A DNA stretch of 64,000 nucleotides from the NCBI RefSeq assembly GCF_000374865.1, contig NZ_KB895458.1, positions 62,001 through 126,000 of the forward strand. The letters run 5' to 3'. The notes beneath the pieces are model-generated. The model saw only the letters and a program-made list of their open reading frames with translations, made no database searches and was not told the DNA's origin. This document shows positions 17,707 to 24,551 of the stretch, piece by piece. Numbering within the stretch: position 1 is the stretch's first letter; each line of letters begins with the position of its first letter. The translations under genes and the position numbers were made by a program. Origin of the DNA: Arthrobacter sp. 135MFCol5.1 (GTDB lineage Bacteria > Actinomycetota > Actinomycetes > Actinomycetales > Micrococcaceae).

Positions 17707-17822
17707 TCGAATACCTGCGCATTCCAGGACTTGGATGTGAGAAGTCAAAGATCCCGTAGGTGCGACTTGCCAGGGACCTGTTGATATTCGCTACTGCAGG
17801 AAAACTTGGTCGTCCGTAGCAT

Positions 17823-18251
17823 GTGAAACTCCTTCGTGAGTATTCTAAATTTGTGAATCACGAAGCTCCGGGGACCCTTCTGGACGGCCCTTCGGCGTAC
17901 GCCTTCGCAAATGCCAGAACGACATACACGAAGTCTTTCCTAATCCTCCCTGTCACCGGGGCCCTCCTCAGTTTTTTCGATTTGTGGATCCAATGGGTGA
18001 TGACTTCGCTGACCATATTGACGATGATCACGATCGGACCCCTGCTGTACCTGATCATGGCGGCATTCAACAGGGACAGCGCGGAAGTCGAGGCGGGGTA
18101 CACGACCATCCCCACGAACCACATAGATCTTGAACAACGAGATCCATACATGGGACGAGTAATCAGGAAACCCGGCGAACAATACCTGGATCCAAACCGG
18201 TTCAAAGAGATCGTCTCCCGCGCCCGAGCGGAATCGAAAGAGACACCCTAG
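17823..18251 (+). CDS. two-helix membrane protein of unknown function
   Basis: GTG start (the ATG two bases earlier is followed at once by a stop in its own frame). 142 residues: charged N-terminus, two hydrophobic segments (FLILPVTGALLSFFDLWIQW and LTILTMITIGPLLYLIMAAF), then a charged C-terminal tail of ~65 residues. No family recognised. No good ribosome site is visible, so the start is uncertain. Confidence 0.5.
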   Translation: MKLLREYSKFVNHEAPGTLLDGPSAYAFANARTTYTKSFLILPVTGALLSFFDLWIQWVMTSLTILTMITIGPLLYLIMAAFNRDSAEVEAGYTTIPTNHIDLEQRDPYMGRVIRKPGEQYLDPNRFKEIVSRARAESKETP

Positions 18252-18320
18252 GCGGGAAGCCACAACCGGCGTCCATGGCCGCCGATTGTTCTGAAGAGCG
18301 AATGCGACAGTTACGGGGGC

Positions 18321-18638
18321 GTGTTAGTTGAGAGGAATGGCCGGGTGACCTCAGAGCGCGACACCGCCAGCAGCCGTCGTTGGGGCCTCATGCAGTGGGT
18401 TTTGTTTCCGGTGGTGGTCTTCTTTCCAGCGGTTTTCGTCAGCGAAGCCATTACTCCAACTGGGACCGATTGGTCCTCACGGTCATGGAACTTCCTATCG
18501 ATCCTGATGTCATGGTTTGACGGGAGCGTTCCTGTGCCGAGTTCGTTTGGGGTGGTGTTCAGCCTGCCGATCCTGGCAGCGATTGGGATCACCTACCTGA
18601 GGCGGCGATCAGTCTCGAATTCAGCCGGACAGGAATGA
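18321..18638 (+). CDS. small membrane protein
   Basis: Up to 105 residues from GTG 18321; GTG 18345 (MTSERDTASS) has AGAGGA eight bases upstream and may be the better start. Two hydrophobic segments (LMQWVLFPVVVFFPAVFVS and FGVVFSLPILAAIGITYL) flank a Trp/Ser-rich loop. It shares the interval between repeats 2 and 3 with the preceding gene. Function unknown. Confidence 0.45.
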   Translation: MLVERNGRVTSERDTASSRRWGLMQWVLFPVVVFFPAVFVSEAITPTGTDWSSRSWNFLSILMSWFDGSVPVPSSFGVVFSLPILAAIGITYLRRRSVSNSAGQE

Positions 18639-18745
18639 AGAACGAAATAGCTTCGACCTTCAATGTCGATTCAGGCAACGGGCATCGACGTCGGTTCCCG
18701 TGTGGCCCCCGCTTCCGTGACCGCTCGCGAATCGTCCGAAAAGGC

Positions 18746-18771
18746 GTCCGGTAAGGGATCGCTAAACGGAC
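18746..18771. repeat. 26-bp palindromic repeat, copy 3
   Basis: Outer arms GTCCG and CGGAC, core GTAAGGGATCGC. Compared with copies 1 and 5 the second stem base changes from C to T, and its partner from G to A, keeping the pair. This compensatory change supports selection on a hairpin or cruciform. Confidence 0.65.
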
Positions 18772-18777
18772 ACTTCG

Positions 18778-19101
18778 TCATGCCCCGGCCGCCCCTGTTC
18801 CTACCCATCCGGCTGCGTAGAGTAGCGCCAGAGGATCCTGCCTAGTGGAGATCGTCCGGACTTGAGGAACTTTCGGGAGGCACTTGGCCGTTTTCCTTTC
18901 GCCTCGAAAGCCATGCCTGTCGGTATTGATCCGTCTTTTTTGCTTGCGCCCCGCCCCAGCCACCCCAAAGTATCCGCCGAGAATAATGCAAATCATCAGA
19001 AGGGCTCCGCCGGTAGAACTGGGCCCGAAAAGCCAGGTCGAACCAAGAGTAACTGCAGCAATGATCAGAAGTGAGATGACAAGCTTTAGAAAGACGTTCA
19101 C
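18778..19101 (-). CDS. small membrane protein
   Basis: GTG start, 107 residues. Two hydrophobic segments (LVISLLIIAAVTLGSTWLFG and ALLMICIILGGYFGVAGAG) are followed by a basic region (RKQKRRINTDRHGFRGERK). The 3' part reads less protein-like and ends seven bases from repeat 3; the true end or the coding status of the tail is uncertain. It occupies the interval between repeats 3 and 4 alone. Confidence 0.45.
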   Translation of the reverse strand: MNVFLKLVISLLIIAAVTLGSTWLFGPSSTGGALLMICIILGGYFGVAGAGRKQKRRINTDRHGFRGERKTAKCLPKVPQVRTISTRQDPLALLYAAGWVGTGAAGA

Positions 19102-19197
19102 CGTTGCTGCCCCAATCTCCCTGCAATACCCGGAGTCTACGGCCCGAGGCCCGACCTGAGTAGACCCCGGCGGCTACCCACTTTGCGGCCACAGAGC

Positions 19198-19223
19198 GCC
19201 TGCTCGTGGATCCCTCACCGGGA
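19198..19223. repeat. 26-bp palindromic repeat, copy 4 (diverged left arm)
   Basis: Core GGATCCCTCACCGGG is shared with copies 1 and 2; the left arm (GCCTGCTCGT) has diverged so the outer stem is incomplete. Confidence 0.5.
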
Positions 19224-19278
19224 CCGCGGAAGCCATCGTCTATGTTCCGGCACGTGATGGGCGGGCAGCTCTAAGCGC

Positions 19279-19869
19279 CTACCTGACACGCCTCGTACGC
19301 AGAAGTGCGCGCGCTTCCTTGCCCACTGTGGGGTGATGTCGAAGCGTTTCCACTGTGGACCGCCCTTCTGCACCTCCGATATTGAGCAGTGCTCGCACGA
19401 AGTGAATACGCGTTGGTCCACGGGATTCGTCCTGAACTAAGTCGGTCAGCTCCTTGAGCTGGGCTCCTGTGGCAGCAGCGGCCAAAGCAAGGGCCAGGCC
19501 CTCTTCCTCACCCGGATTCTCAGCTCTGAGATAAAGAGTCTTTAACTGGTCCCAAAATGCTACGGCTGGCTTGACCGCCATCGCCCGTCCCAGGCTTTCC
19601 ATAACCCGATCCGGGTACCCTCCACATTCAAGGTGACCGAGGAGTACGGGTAACGCATCTTCGTAGGGCTCGGTCGTATTGACGAGGTCCCATACGGAGT
19701 TCACGTCACAGCCCACGGCCCGAAGATCCCTAATGATCGGCTGTTCAGCACTCCGGAGGGCTTGCACCTGCTGACGGCGTGCGGCTTCTACGGCCTCGAC
19801 CTTAGCCCGGTACTCGGGGTCTTCCCGAAGCATCCGTGCTTTGACTTCCGCTAGCTCATCGGCCGTCAT
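19279..19869 (-). CDS. HEAT-repeat-like protein
   Basis: Start at ATG 19869 (MTADELAEVKARML), preceded by AGGGGG; a longer frame exists but has no site. 196 residues, all helical. The first ~50 residues are a charged helix (AKVEAVEAARRQQVQALRSA). Then come pairs of amphipathic helices of HEAT type (ALPVLLGHLECGGYPDRVME, then LALALAAAATGAQLKELTDL, then RIHFVRALLNIGG). Such proteins act as protein-binding scaffolds and appear as immunity proteins in toxin arrays; no specific role can be assigned. It sits alone between repeats 4 and 5. Confidence 0.6.
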   Translation of the reverse strand: MTADELAEVKARMLREDPEYRAKVEAVEAARRQQVQALRSAEQPIIRDLRAVGCDVNSVWDLVNTTEPYEDALPVLLGHLECGGYPDRVMESLGRAMAVKPAVAFWDQLKTLYLRAENPGEEEGLALALAAAATGAQLKELTDLVQDESRGPTRIHFVRALLNIGGAEGRSTVETLRHHPTVGKEARALLRTRRVR

Positions 19870-19968
19870 TGACCCCCTGGAAGGCGTGGCAGCAGTCAAT
19901 GAATCGGCCGGAAGGCAGCGATGAAAGGACTCATGTTTCAATAATGGCTCATACGCCGCCCAATAAGT

Positions 19969-19994
19969 GCCCGGTAAAGGATCGTCCTACGGGC
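19969..19994. repeat. 26-bp palindromic repeat, copy 5
   Basis: Outer arms GCCCG and CGGGC, core GTAAAGGATCGTCC. It lies 100 bp upstream of the HEAT-like gene start and 160 bp before the next small gene. Confidence 0.65.
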
Positions 19995-20153
19995 GGAAAT
20001 GCCGCTCGTTCATCCACCACACCTATTGACCTCATCGCTAGGGTCAGGTCATGGGCAGCCGTCAACCAAAAGGGGTGCCGTTTTTAGGGGCCTCTTCGCA
20101 GTAAGGTGGTTCGCTCAACATACTGAACAGGAAAAACGTAGAGCGGAGTTAAT

Positions 20154-20345
20154 GTGGCGGGCGAACCAGGCTTTCGAAAGCTAATACTTCTCTGCGCTCT
20201 TGGACTAGTTGCGGGCGTTGTCGTAACTTTTGTCGTGCGGGCGCTTTTTCCAGAGCCGGAGATCTTCTACATGACAGCTGGTGCGGTAGTCACGGTCCTG
20301 ATTGCGGTGCCACCAGTCGTCGCCTACTTCCAAAAGCGGATGTGA
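20154..20345 (+). CDS. 63-residue two-helix membrane protein
   Basis: GTG start with GGAG five bases upstream. Almost the whole protein is two hydrophobic segments (LILLCALGLVAGVVVTFVV and MTAGAVVTVLIAVPPVVAYF) joined by ALFPEPEIFY. Function unknown. Confidence 0.5.
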   Translation: MAGEPGFRKLILLCALGLVAGVVVTFVVRALFPEPEIFYMTAGAVVTVLIAVPPVVAYFQKRM

Positions 20346-20730
20346 AGAACATCGGCGAAGCACGTAAAGCAAGTTCTGGCAAAAAGATTCAAGGGAGGCA
20401 CTCTACGGCGACGGTATCGACACGAGACGTCTAGCCGCGAACGTAGATGCGGGCCGACGGAAGACGCTCCTCCAAGGCGTCCCGTAAGCCGGTCGCCAAG
20501 CGCGCAGCCAGGCACGATTCTTCCCCTCGGCGCCGTTGCTAGCCCCCATGTGCACGTTTACCCCGCACGATGATTTGCACGGTGAAGGTGCCCTAACCGA
20601 TACGTTCCCCAACGTCCTCGAGACCCTTGGGTTTGGTGTGATCTACAGGTCGAGGCTTAGGGCGTCTCCCCTCAAGTGCCGGCTCTCCCTTTCGTCCTAC
20701 GAGCGCTCTAGCGCAGAGGACTTAGTGCAG
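20346..20730. other. 385-bp gap with a weak copy of the 26-bp repeat
   Basis: No supported gene. At about 20474-20499 the string AAGGCGTCC-x-GTAAG, then TCGC, matches copy 3 of the palindrome over its left half, but the right arm is lost. The rest shows no structure I can name. Confidence 0.35.
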
Positions 20731-21172
20731 ATAAGGCTAAAGGTAAAACGCCGCGAAGTCACCGATTAGTCTCCGCCGCGGTGATCGGCTCCACCAACCG
20801 ACCCGAGTACCTCGTGCTGGGCCTGCCGATGAGCGGCAGTCTTCGGATCGTTGGCAGGTCCACCCCGCTGACGGCCAAGGTGTCTCAGGGCCTGGCCCTC
20901 CACCTTCACCGCCCATAAGCAGCCACCCGTGGCCTGATGTCATCACCGAAACGGCTCTGAACAGATTCAGCAAGAGCAAAAGTCCGGTGACACTGACACG
21001 GGTCGAACCGCTGGTCGTGGAGATCTCTGCCGACGTCGTTCGGAGCGGGAACGCGTTCCGCCACGCCGTCCGCTATCTGCGGCCCCGACCAGAATTTGAA
21101 CCGCAGGACGTGCAGTTATCGGACCGGCAACCGGGGTGGAAGTTCGTGTCCCAAGTACTTGTCGTCCAATGA
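20731..21172 (+). pseudogene. decayed 3' part of an ATP-dependent DNA ligase gene
   Basis: Three frames are needed to follow one ligase C-terminal domain. KVKRREVTD ends at a TAG (20767-20769); one base on, VSAAVIGSTNRPEYLVLGL, then SLRIVGRSTPLTAKV, runs to a TAA after LHLHRP (about 20,918); in the third frame HPWPDVITETALNRFSKSKS leads into PVTLTRVEPLVVEISADV and FRHAVRYLRPRPEFEPQDV up to TGA at 21172. These are the OB-fold and tail motifs of actinobacterial ATP-dependent ligases. The nucleotidyltransferase domain is absent, so this is a non-functional remnant. The frame breaks, rather than one error, argue for decay. Confidence 0.7.
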
Positions 21173-21403
21173 GCATCACCGGCTGCGGTCCCAGGCGTCC
21201 ACCGCACGACTCTGTAGCAGGGGCCCTGGGTGCCGCCTGTCTATGCGGCAGGCTCGTCGTCTGCCGGTTCGGTGAGCTACGAGTACCACCCGCCGCGATC
21301 AGCGGTCTTGGGTCGGGGCACTTTGAACACCTCAGGCGCACCCTCCGGAACCTCTTCATTTGTGTATGAAAGTCCCCTTCCTAGGAGGAGCTCACACGGA
21401 CAC

Positions 21404-21449
21404 ATTAACAATTGTTAAGGCCGGGAAAATCTTGTCCCAGAATTGTTAA
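21404..21449. repeat. AT-rich inverted nonamers (TTAACAATTGTTAA palindrome plus one arm)
   Basis: A perfect 14-bp palindrome TTAACAATTGTTAA at 21405-21418 is followed 22 bases later by AATTGTTAA (21441-21449). The same nonamer ATTAACAAT occurs twice near 14.7 kb. In a GC-rich region four such strings in two pairs suggest protein-binding sites. Confidence 0.45.
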
Positions 21450-21862
21450 CTTTGCACCACTCTGGACAAGGCAACCGTGATTCCGAAGTACACGAGCGGG
21501 ACCACCAGCAGGACCGCAAGGAACGCGAAGTCGACTACGGCGCTTCCCTGTTCATGCGGGCGGTTCGTCTGCCGGGCCGAGCGGGCGGATGGAAGGTTTG
21601 GATTCGGCGTCCGGTGCGGCCAGTTCGATGTGCCGCTAGCTCAGGAGTATCCACTGCTTTGTAATGGCCCGCACAGCGCCCCGAAGTCCTCGAGAACTCG
21701 CCTACTTCCGCGATAGGGGGATGCCAACGTAGTTGGAAGACTTCCAACTAAGCGCCCCGAAACTTCCAAATAGGAACTGGTTCTTCCACTTAGGTCTACG
21801 TCTCACAGCAACACGCGGGCCGGATTCCAAAGAATGTCAGACCCCGGTTGCACACTGGATTC
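21450..21862. other. 413-bp gap at the boundary to core-type chromosome
   Basis: No supported gene. It contains the second 17-bp palindrome (21732-21748) followed by further TTCCAA and GGAA strings up to 21795. The flavour of the genes changes here from small hypotheticals to conserved housekeeping genes. Confidence 0.4.
21732..21748. repeat. 17-bp palindrome, copy 2
   Basis: GTTGGAAG-A-CTTCCAAC, a perfect palindrome about a single A, extended one base by A/T. It resembles the element at 10172. It lies 115 bp upstream of a small gene and could be its operator. Confidence 0.45.
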
Positions 21863-22048
21863 ATGGAGAACCAAGCCGTACAGGAATTTCACGTCACCTA
21901 CTTCGACGCTGATTGCGGCCGTGCCCGCGCCGAGGTCTTCGACACCCTGGTGGAAGCCGAGCGTTTTGCCAGCAGGCAGTGCACGGGCGAGGACAGCTGG
22001 GCCGTGGTGGATGCCGTCACCGTGGAGCACGTCAGAATCGCTGCCTGA
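21863..22048 (+). CDS. 61-residue conserved small protein
   Basis: ATG at 21863; an in-frame TTG 15 bases upstream is possible. The product (MENQAVQEFHVTYFDADCGR, then ARAEVFDTLVEAERFASRQC) looks like a compact beta-alpha-beta protein with the rhythm of real coding sequence. No family name known to me. It is followed by a hairpin between convergent genes. Confidence 0.5.
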   Translation: MENQAVQEFHVTYFDADCGRARAEVFDTLVEAERFASRQCTGEDSWAVVDAVTVEHVRIAA

Positions 22049-22112
22049 CCGCCTGGCCGCGGGAACACTCCATGCAGTGACCCCGGGACCGCGCCGCCGG
22101 CCGCGTTAAAGG

Positions 22113-22157
22113 CGTCAGCCCATGCGGCCTGGCGGTTGCCGGCAGCATGGGCTGACG
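22113..22157. terminator. 13-bp stem hairpin between convergent genes
   Basis: Arms CGTCAGCCCATGC and GCATGGGCTGACG with a 19-base loop, between the small plus-strand gene and the aldo/keto reductase. There is no clear T-tract; it probably works as a bidirectional terminator. Confidence 0.5.
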
Positions 22158-22228
22158 TTGGAGGGGCGGGAGTCCACCGGCCGGGTGTGGCCCTGGGCCG
22201 CCGTCGCGGGTCTGTGGAACCCGCGGGC

Positions 22229-23074
22229 TTACTGGAAGTCGGAAACGGCGGGATCCGGTCCGATGCGGCCCTCGCCGCGGTCAGTCCGGTCCAGTGCGTT
22301 GATTGCCTCGACGTCGTCGGCGTCCAGGGAGACCTCAAGGGCTGCGAAGTTCTCCTTGATGCGGGACTCGGTCACCGACTTGGGGATGACCACATTGCCG
22401 ATCGCGAGGTGCCAGGCGATGACAACCTGCGCCGGGGTGGCCTGGTGCTTGGCCGCGATGGACGCCACGGCAGGGTCCTCCAGCAGCTCGCCGCCCTGGC
22501 CCAGCGGGGACCACGCCTGGGTCAGGATGCCCTTGTCGGCACCAAACGCCCTCAGCTCACGCTGGCTGAAGTACGGGTGCAGCTCGATCTGGTGAATGGC
22601 CGGAACCACTCCGGTTTCGTCGATAAGGCGCTGCAGGCCTTCGGCCGTGAAGTTGGAGACACCGATGGACTTGACCCGGCCGCGCTTTTGCAGTTCGATC
22701 AGCGCTTTCCAGGTATCGACGTACTTGTCCTGCTTGGGCTGCATCCAGTGGATGAGGTACAGGTCCAGGGTGTTGAGGCCAAGGCGGTCCATGGACTCCT
22801 CAAAGGCGGCGAGGGTCGACTCGTATCCCTGGTCCGCGTTCCACAGCTTGGTGGTAATGAAGATCTGCTCGGGCGAGAGGCCTGAGCTGGCGATGGCGCG
22901 GCCCACGCCTGCCTCGTTGCCGTAGATCTTTGCCGTATCGATGTGGCGGAAGCCGGCTTCGAAGGCCTGGCGGACAACCTTTTCAGCCACATCGTCCTCA
23001 ACCTGCCACACACCGTAGCCGAGCTGGGGGATCGTGTTTCCGTCGTTGAAAGTCAAGGTAGGTGAAAGAGTCAT
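22229..23074 (-). CDS. aldo/keto reductase (AKR5-like, 2,5-diketo-D-gluconate reductase type)
   Basis: ATG 23074 follows AGGATGAACCT. The 281-residue TIM-barrel NADPH oxidoreductase shows the catalytic tetrad: D and Y in HIDTAKIYGNEAGVGRAI, K in IFITTKLWNADQG, H in LDLYLIHWMQP. The cofactor-binding end reads VIPKSVTESRIKENFAALEV. Full family length. It reduces carbonyl substrates in the cytosol; the physiological substrate cannot be read from sequence. It is a single gene, with a separate start from the upstream genes. Confidence 0.85.
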   Translation of the reverse strand: MTLSPTLTFNDGNTIPQLGYGVWQVEDDVAEKVVRQAFEAGFRHIDTAKIYGNEAGVGRAIASSGLSPEQIFITTKLWNADQGYESTLAAFEESMDRLGLNTLDLYLIHWMQPKQDKYVDTWKALIELQKRGRVKSIGVSNFTAEGLQRLIDETGVVPAIHQIELHPYFSQRELRAFGADKGILTQAWSPLGQGGELLEDPAVASIAAKHQATPAQVVIAWHLAIGNVVIPKSVTESRIKENFAALEVSLDADDVEAINALDRTDRGEGRIGPDPAVSDFQ

Positions 23075-23191
23075 AGGTTCATCCTGCCAAAGCCGCAGGC
23101 CCACACGGCCCTTTTTCCCGCCCTGTCAGCCAGACGCGTAACGGCAATATTCGTTCGTCTGACCGGGAATAATTTCGTGCCCAGGGCGGGA

Positions 23192-23635
23192 CTACTCCCC
23201 GCGGAGCCGGCGTTCGGCGTCGTCAACCTGCTCGTGGACCGCCTCAGCCCGGCGACGGACGGACGCCGCCCCAACCGGCACCGGCCCCACAGCCAGCCGA
23301 AGCATGGCTGCCGCCTCCGCGGTGGTGGCCAGCGAGTTGCCCGCCTTGGACAAGGCCCGGTGCACATCCGCCAGTTCAGCCGGGATGTCCAGGCCATCAC
23401 TGGGCGAACGGCGCTGGGCCTCCATGCACACTGCCCTGACCCGCTGCAACAGGGCCGCAAGCTCGTTGGCAATCTCTACCAGTTCGCCGTACAGCTGGTC
23501 ATCCTCCACCCCTTCGAGGACCTGGTGGAAGCGGTCCAAACCCCGGTGGAAGCGGTCGTGCGCACGGCGCCACAACCCCTTGCCAAGTTCGGCATCATCT
23601 TTGCGCCCCTGCCTGGCGGCGCTGAAAAAGCCCAA
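23192..23635 (-). CDS. hypothetical helical protein downstream of bpa
   Basis: Probable TTG start at 23635, seven bases after the bpa stop; upstream codons in this frame overlap bpa and read as shadow. 147 residues, strongly helical and charged (GLDRFHQVLEGVEDDQLYGE; LVEIANELAALLQRVRAVCM; AELADVHRALSKAGNSLATT). No catalytic motif. Operon position suggests co-expression with the proteasome activator. Function unknown. Confidence 0.55.
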   Translation of the reverse strand: MGFFSAARQGRKDDAELGKGLWRRAHDRFHRGLDRFHQVLEGVEDDQLYGELVEIANELAALLQRVRAVCMEAQRRSPSDGLDIPAELADVHRALSKAGNSLATTAEAAAMLRLAVGPVPVGAASVRRRAEAVHEQVDDAERRLRGE

Positions 23636-23642
23636 GCGCAGC

Positions 23643-24269
23643 CTACAAGTACTGCCCGGGACCGTGGTCCGGGTCTTCACGCTGGTTGGGCGTGCCCTGC
23701 GCCGGCGGCCGCGCCCCGGCCGGCGCCCGCTGGGGCTCCCCGTTTTCACCGATGACGACGCCGGGCGCAATCATGGTGCCCGGCGGCAGCTGGCGTAGCT
23801 GCAGCTGTGCCGCAGCGTGTTCCCGGGCAGCGTTCTGTGCCGCGATGGCCGTCTGGATGCCATGGAACAGGCCCTCCAGCCAGCCCACCAGCTGTGCCTG
23901 GGCGATCCGGAGTTCAGCATCCGACGGGGTGGCATTGTCGGAGAACGGCAGGTTGATCCTGTCCAGTTCAGCCACCAGTTCGGGGGCGAGGCCGTCCTCG
24001 AGTTCCTTGATGGAACGCTTGTGGATGGCTGCCAGCCGGCCCCTCGCCGCCTCGTCCAGGGGTGCGGACTTTACCTCTTCCAGCAGCTGCCTGATCATGG
24101 TGCCGATCCGCATCACCTTGGCCGGCTCGTCAACGAGGTCGTGCAGGCTGCTGCGCTGCGGCCTTCCGTCCGCTGCCCGCGGAGCCTGGAACGGCGACGG
24201 GTCGTCCTCGACGGGGGTGCCTTCTACCGGGAGGTCCTCAGCTGCCTGAGTGTCATTGGGATCGCTCAT
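23643..24269 (-). CDS. bpa: bacterial proteasome activator Bpa
   Basis: 208 residues. The helical core (SSLHDLVDEPAKVMRIGTMI; RQLLEEVKSAPLDEAARGRL; SDAELRIAQAQLVGWLEGLF) closely matches mycobacterial Bpa (DUF2587) and the protein ends in GQYL, the docking motif for the alpha-ring of the 20S proteasome. Bpa forms a dodecameric ring that opens the proteasome gate without ATP and admits unfolded substrates. The region between the core and the tail (~150-200) is Gln/Pro/Gly-rich, as expected for a linker. The proteasome genes themselves are not in this window. Confidence 0.92.
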   Translation of the reverse strand: MSDPNDTQAAEDLPVEGTPVEDDPSPFQAPRAADGRPQRSSLHDLVDEPAKVMRIGTMIRQLLEEVKSAPLDEAARGRLAAIHKRSIKELEDGLAPELVAELDRINLPFSDNATPSDAELRIAQAQLVGWLEGLFHGIQTAIAAQNAAREHAAAQLQLRQLPPGTMIAPGVVIGENGEPQRAPAGARPPAQGTPNQREDPDHGPGQYL

Positions 24270-24347
24270 GCGTTCATACTCTCATGCGCCATCGGGCCCC
24301 GGGACACTCCCTGAACGCCTCCGGGGCCTTGTCCGCTGCGGGCTCAA

Positions 24348-24551
24348 TCAGCAGCACCGGCCCTGCGGGTTGCGGTCCTGGCGGTCCGTGCGGTCCCGCC
24401 AGAATTCCCGCTCACCCAAGGGTGGTTCCTGGTGCCCGGAGGCCTTGTGGTGCTCCAGGTACTTGGCGTAGGCATCCGCACCCATGACACCACCCAGGTA
24501 CCGCGCAAACCCGCGGAAGCCATTCGTAACCGCCGTGATTCCGGCGCTCAT
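24348..24551 (-). CDS. ybdD: YbdD/YjiX family protein linked to CstA
   Basis: 67 residues with the family pattern GFARYLGGVMGADAYAKYLE then HH and EREFWRDR. Its ATG overlaps the cstA stop by one base (TGATG), the usual coupling. YbdD-type proteins accompany CstA/BtsT peptide or pyruvate transporters and are required for transport in enterobacteria. Confidence 0.85.
   Translation of the reverse strand: MSAGITAVTNGFRGFARYLGGVMGADAYAKYLEHHKASGHQEPPLGEREFWRDRTDRQDRNPQGRCC

Noticed and set aside
16915..19994. Integron attC sites
   Set aside because: The repeats are only 26 bp and lack RYYYAAC/GTTRRRY boxes and an integrase gene; they are reported as an unnamed family instead.
20967..21359. Minus-strand frame starting MKRFRRVRLRCSKC
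   Set aside because: It lies over the ligase remnant, has no ribosome site, and becomes low-complexity after 40 residues.
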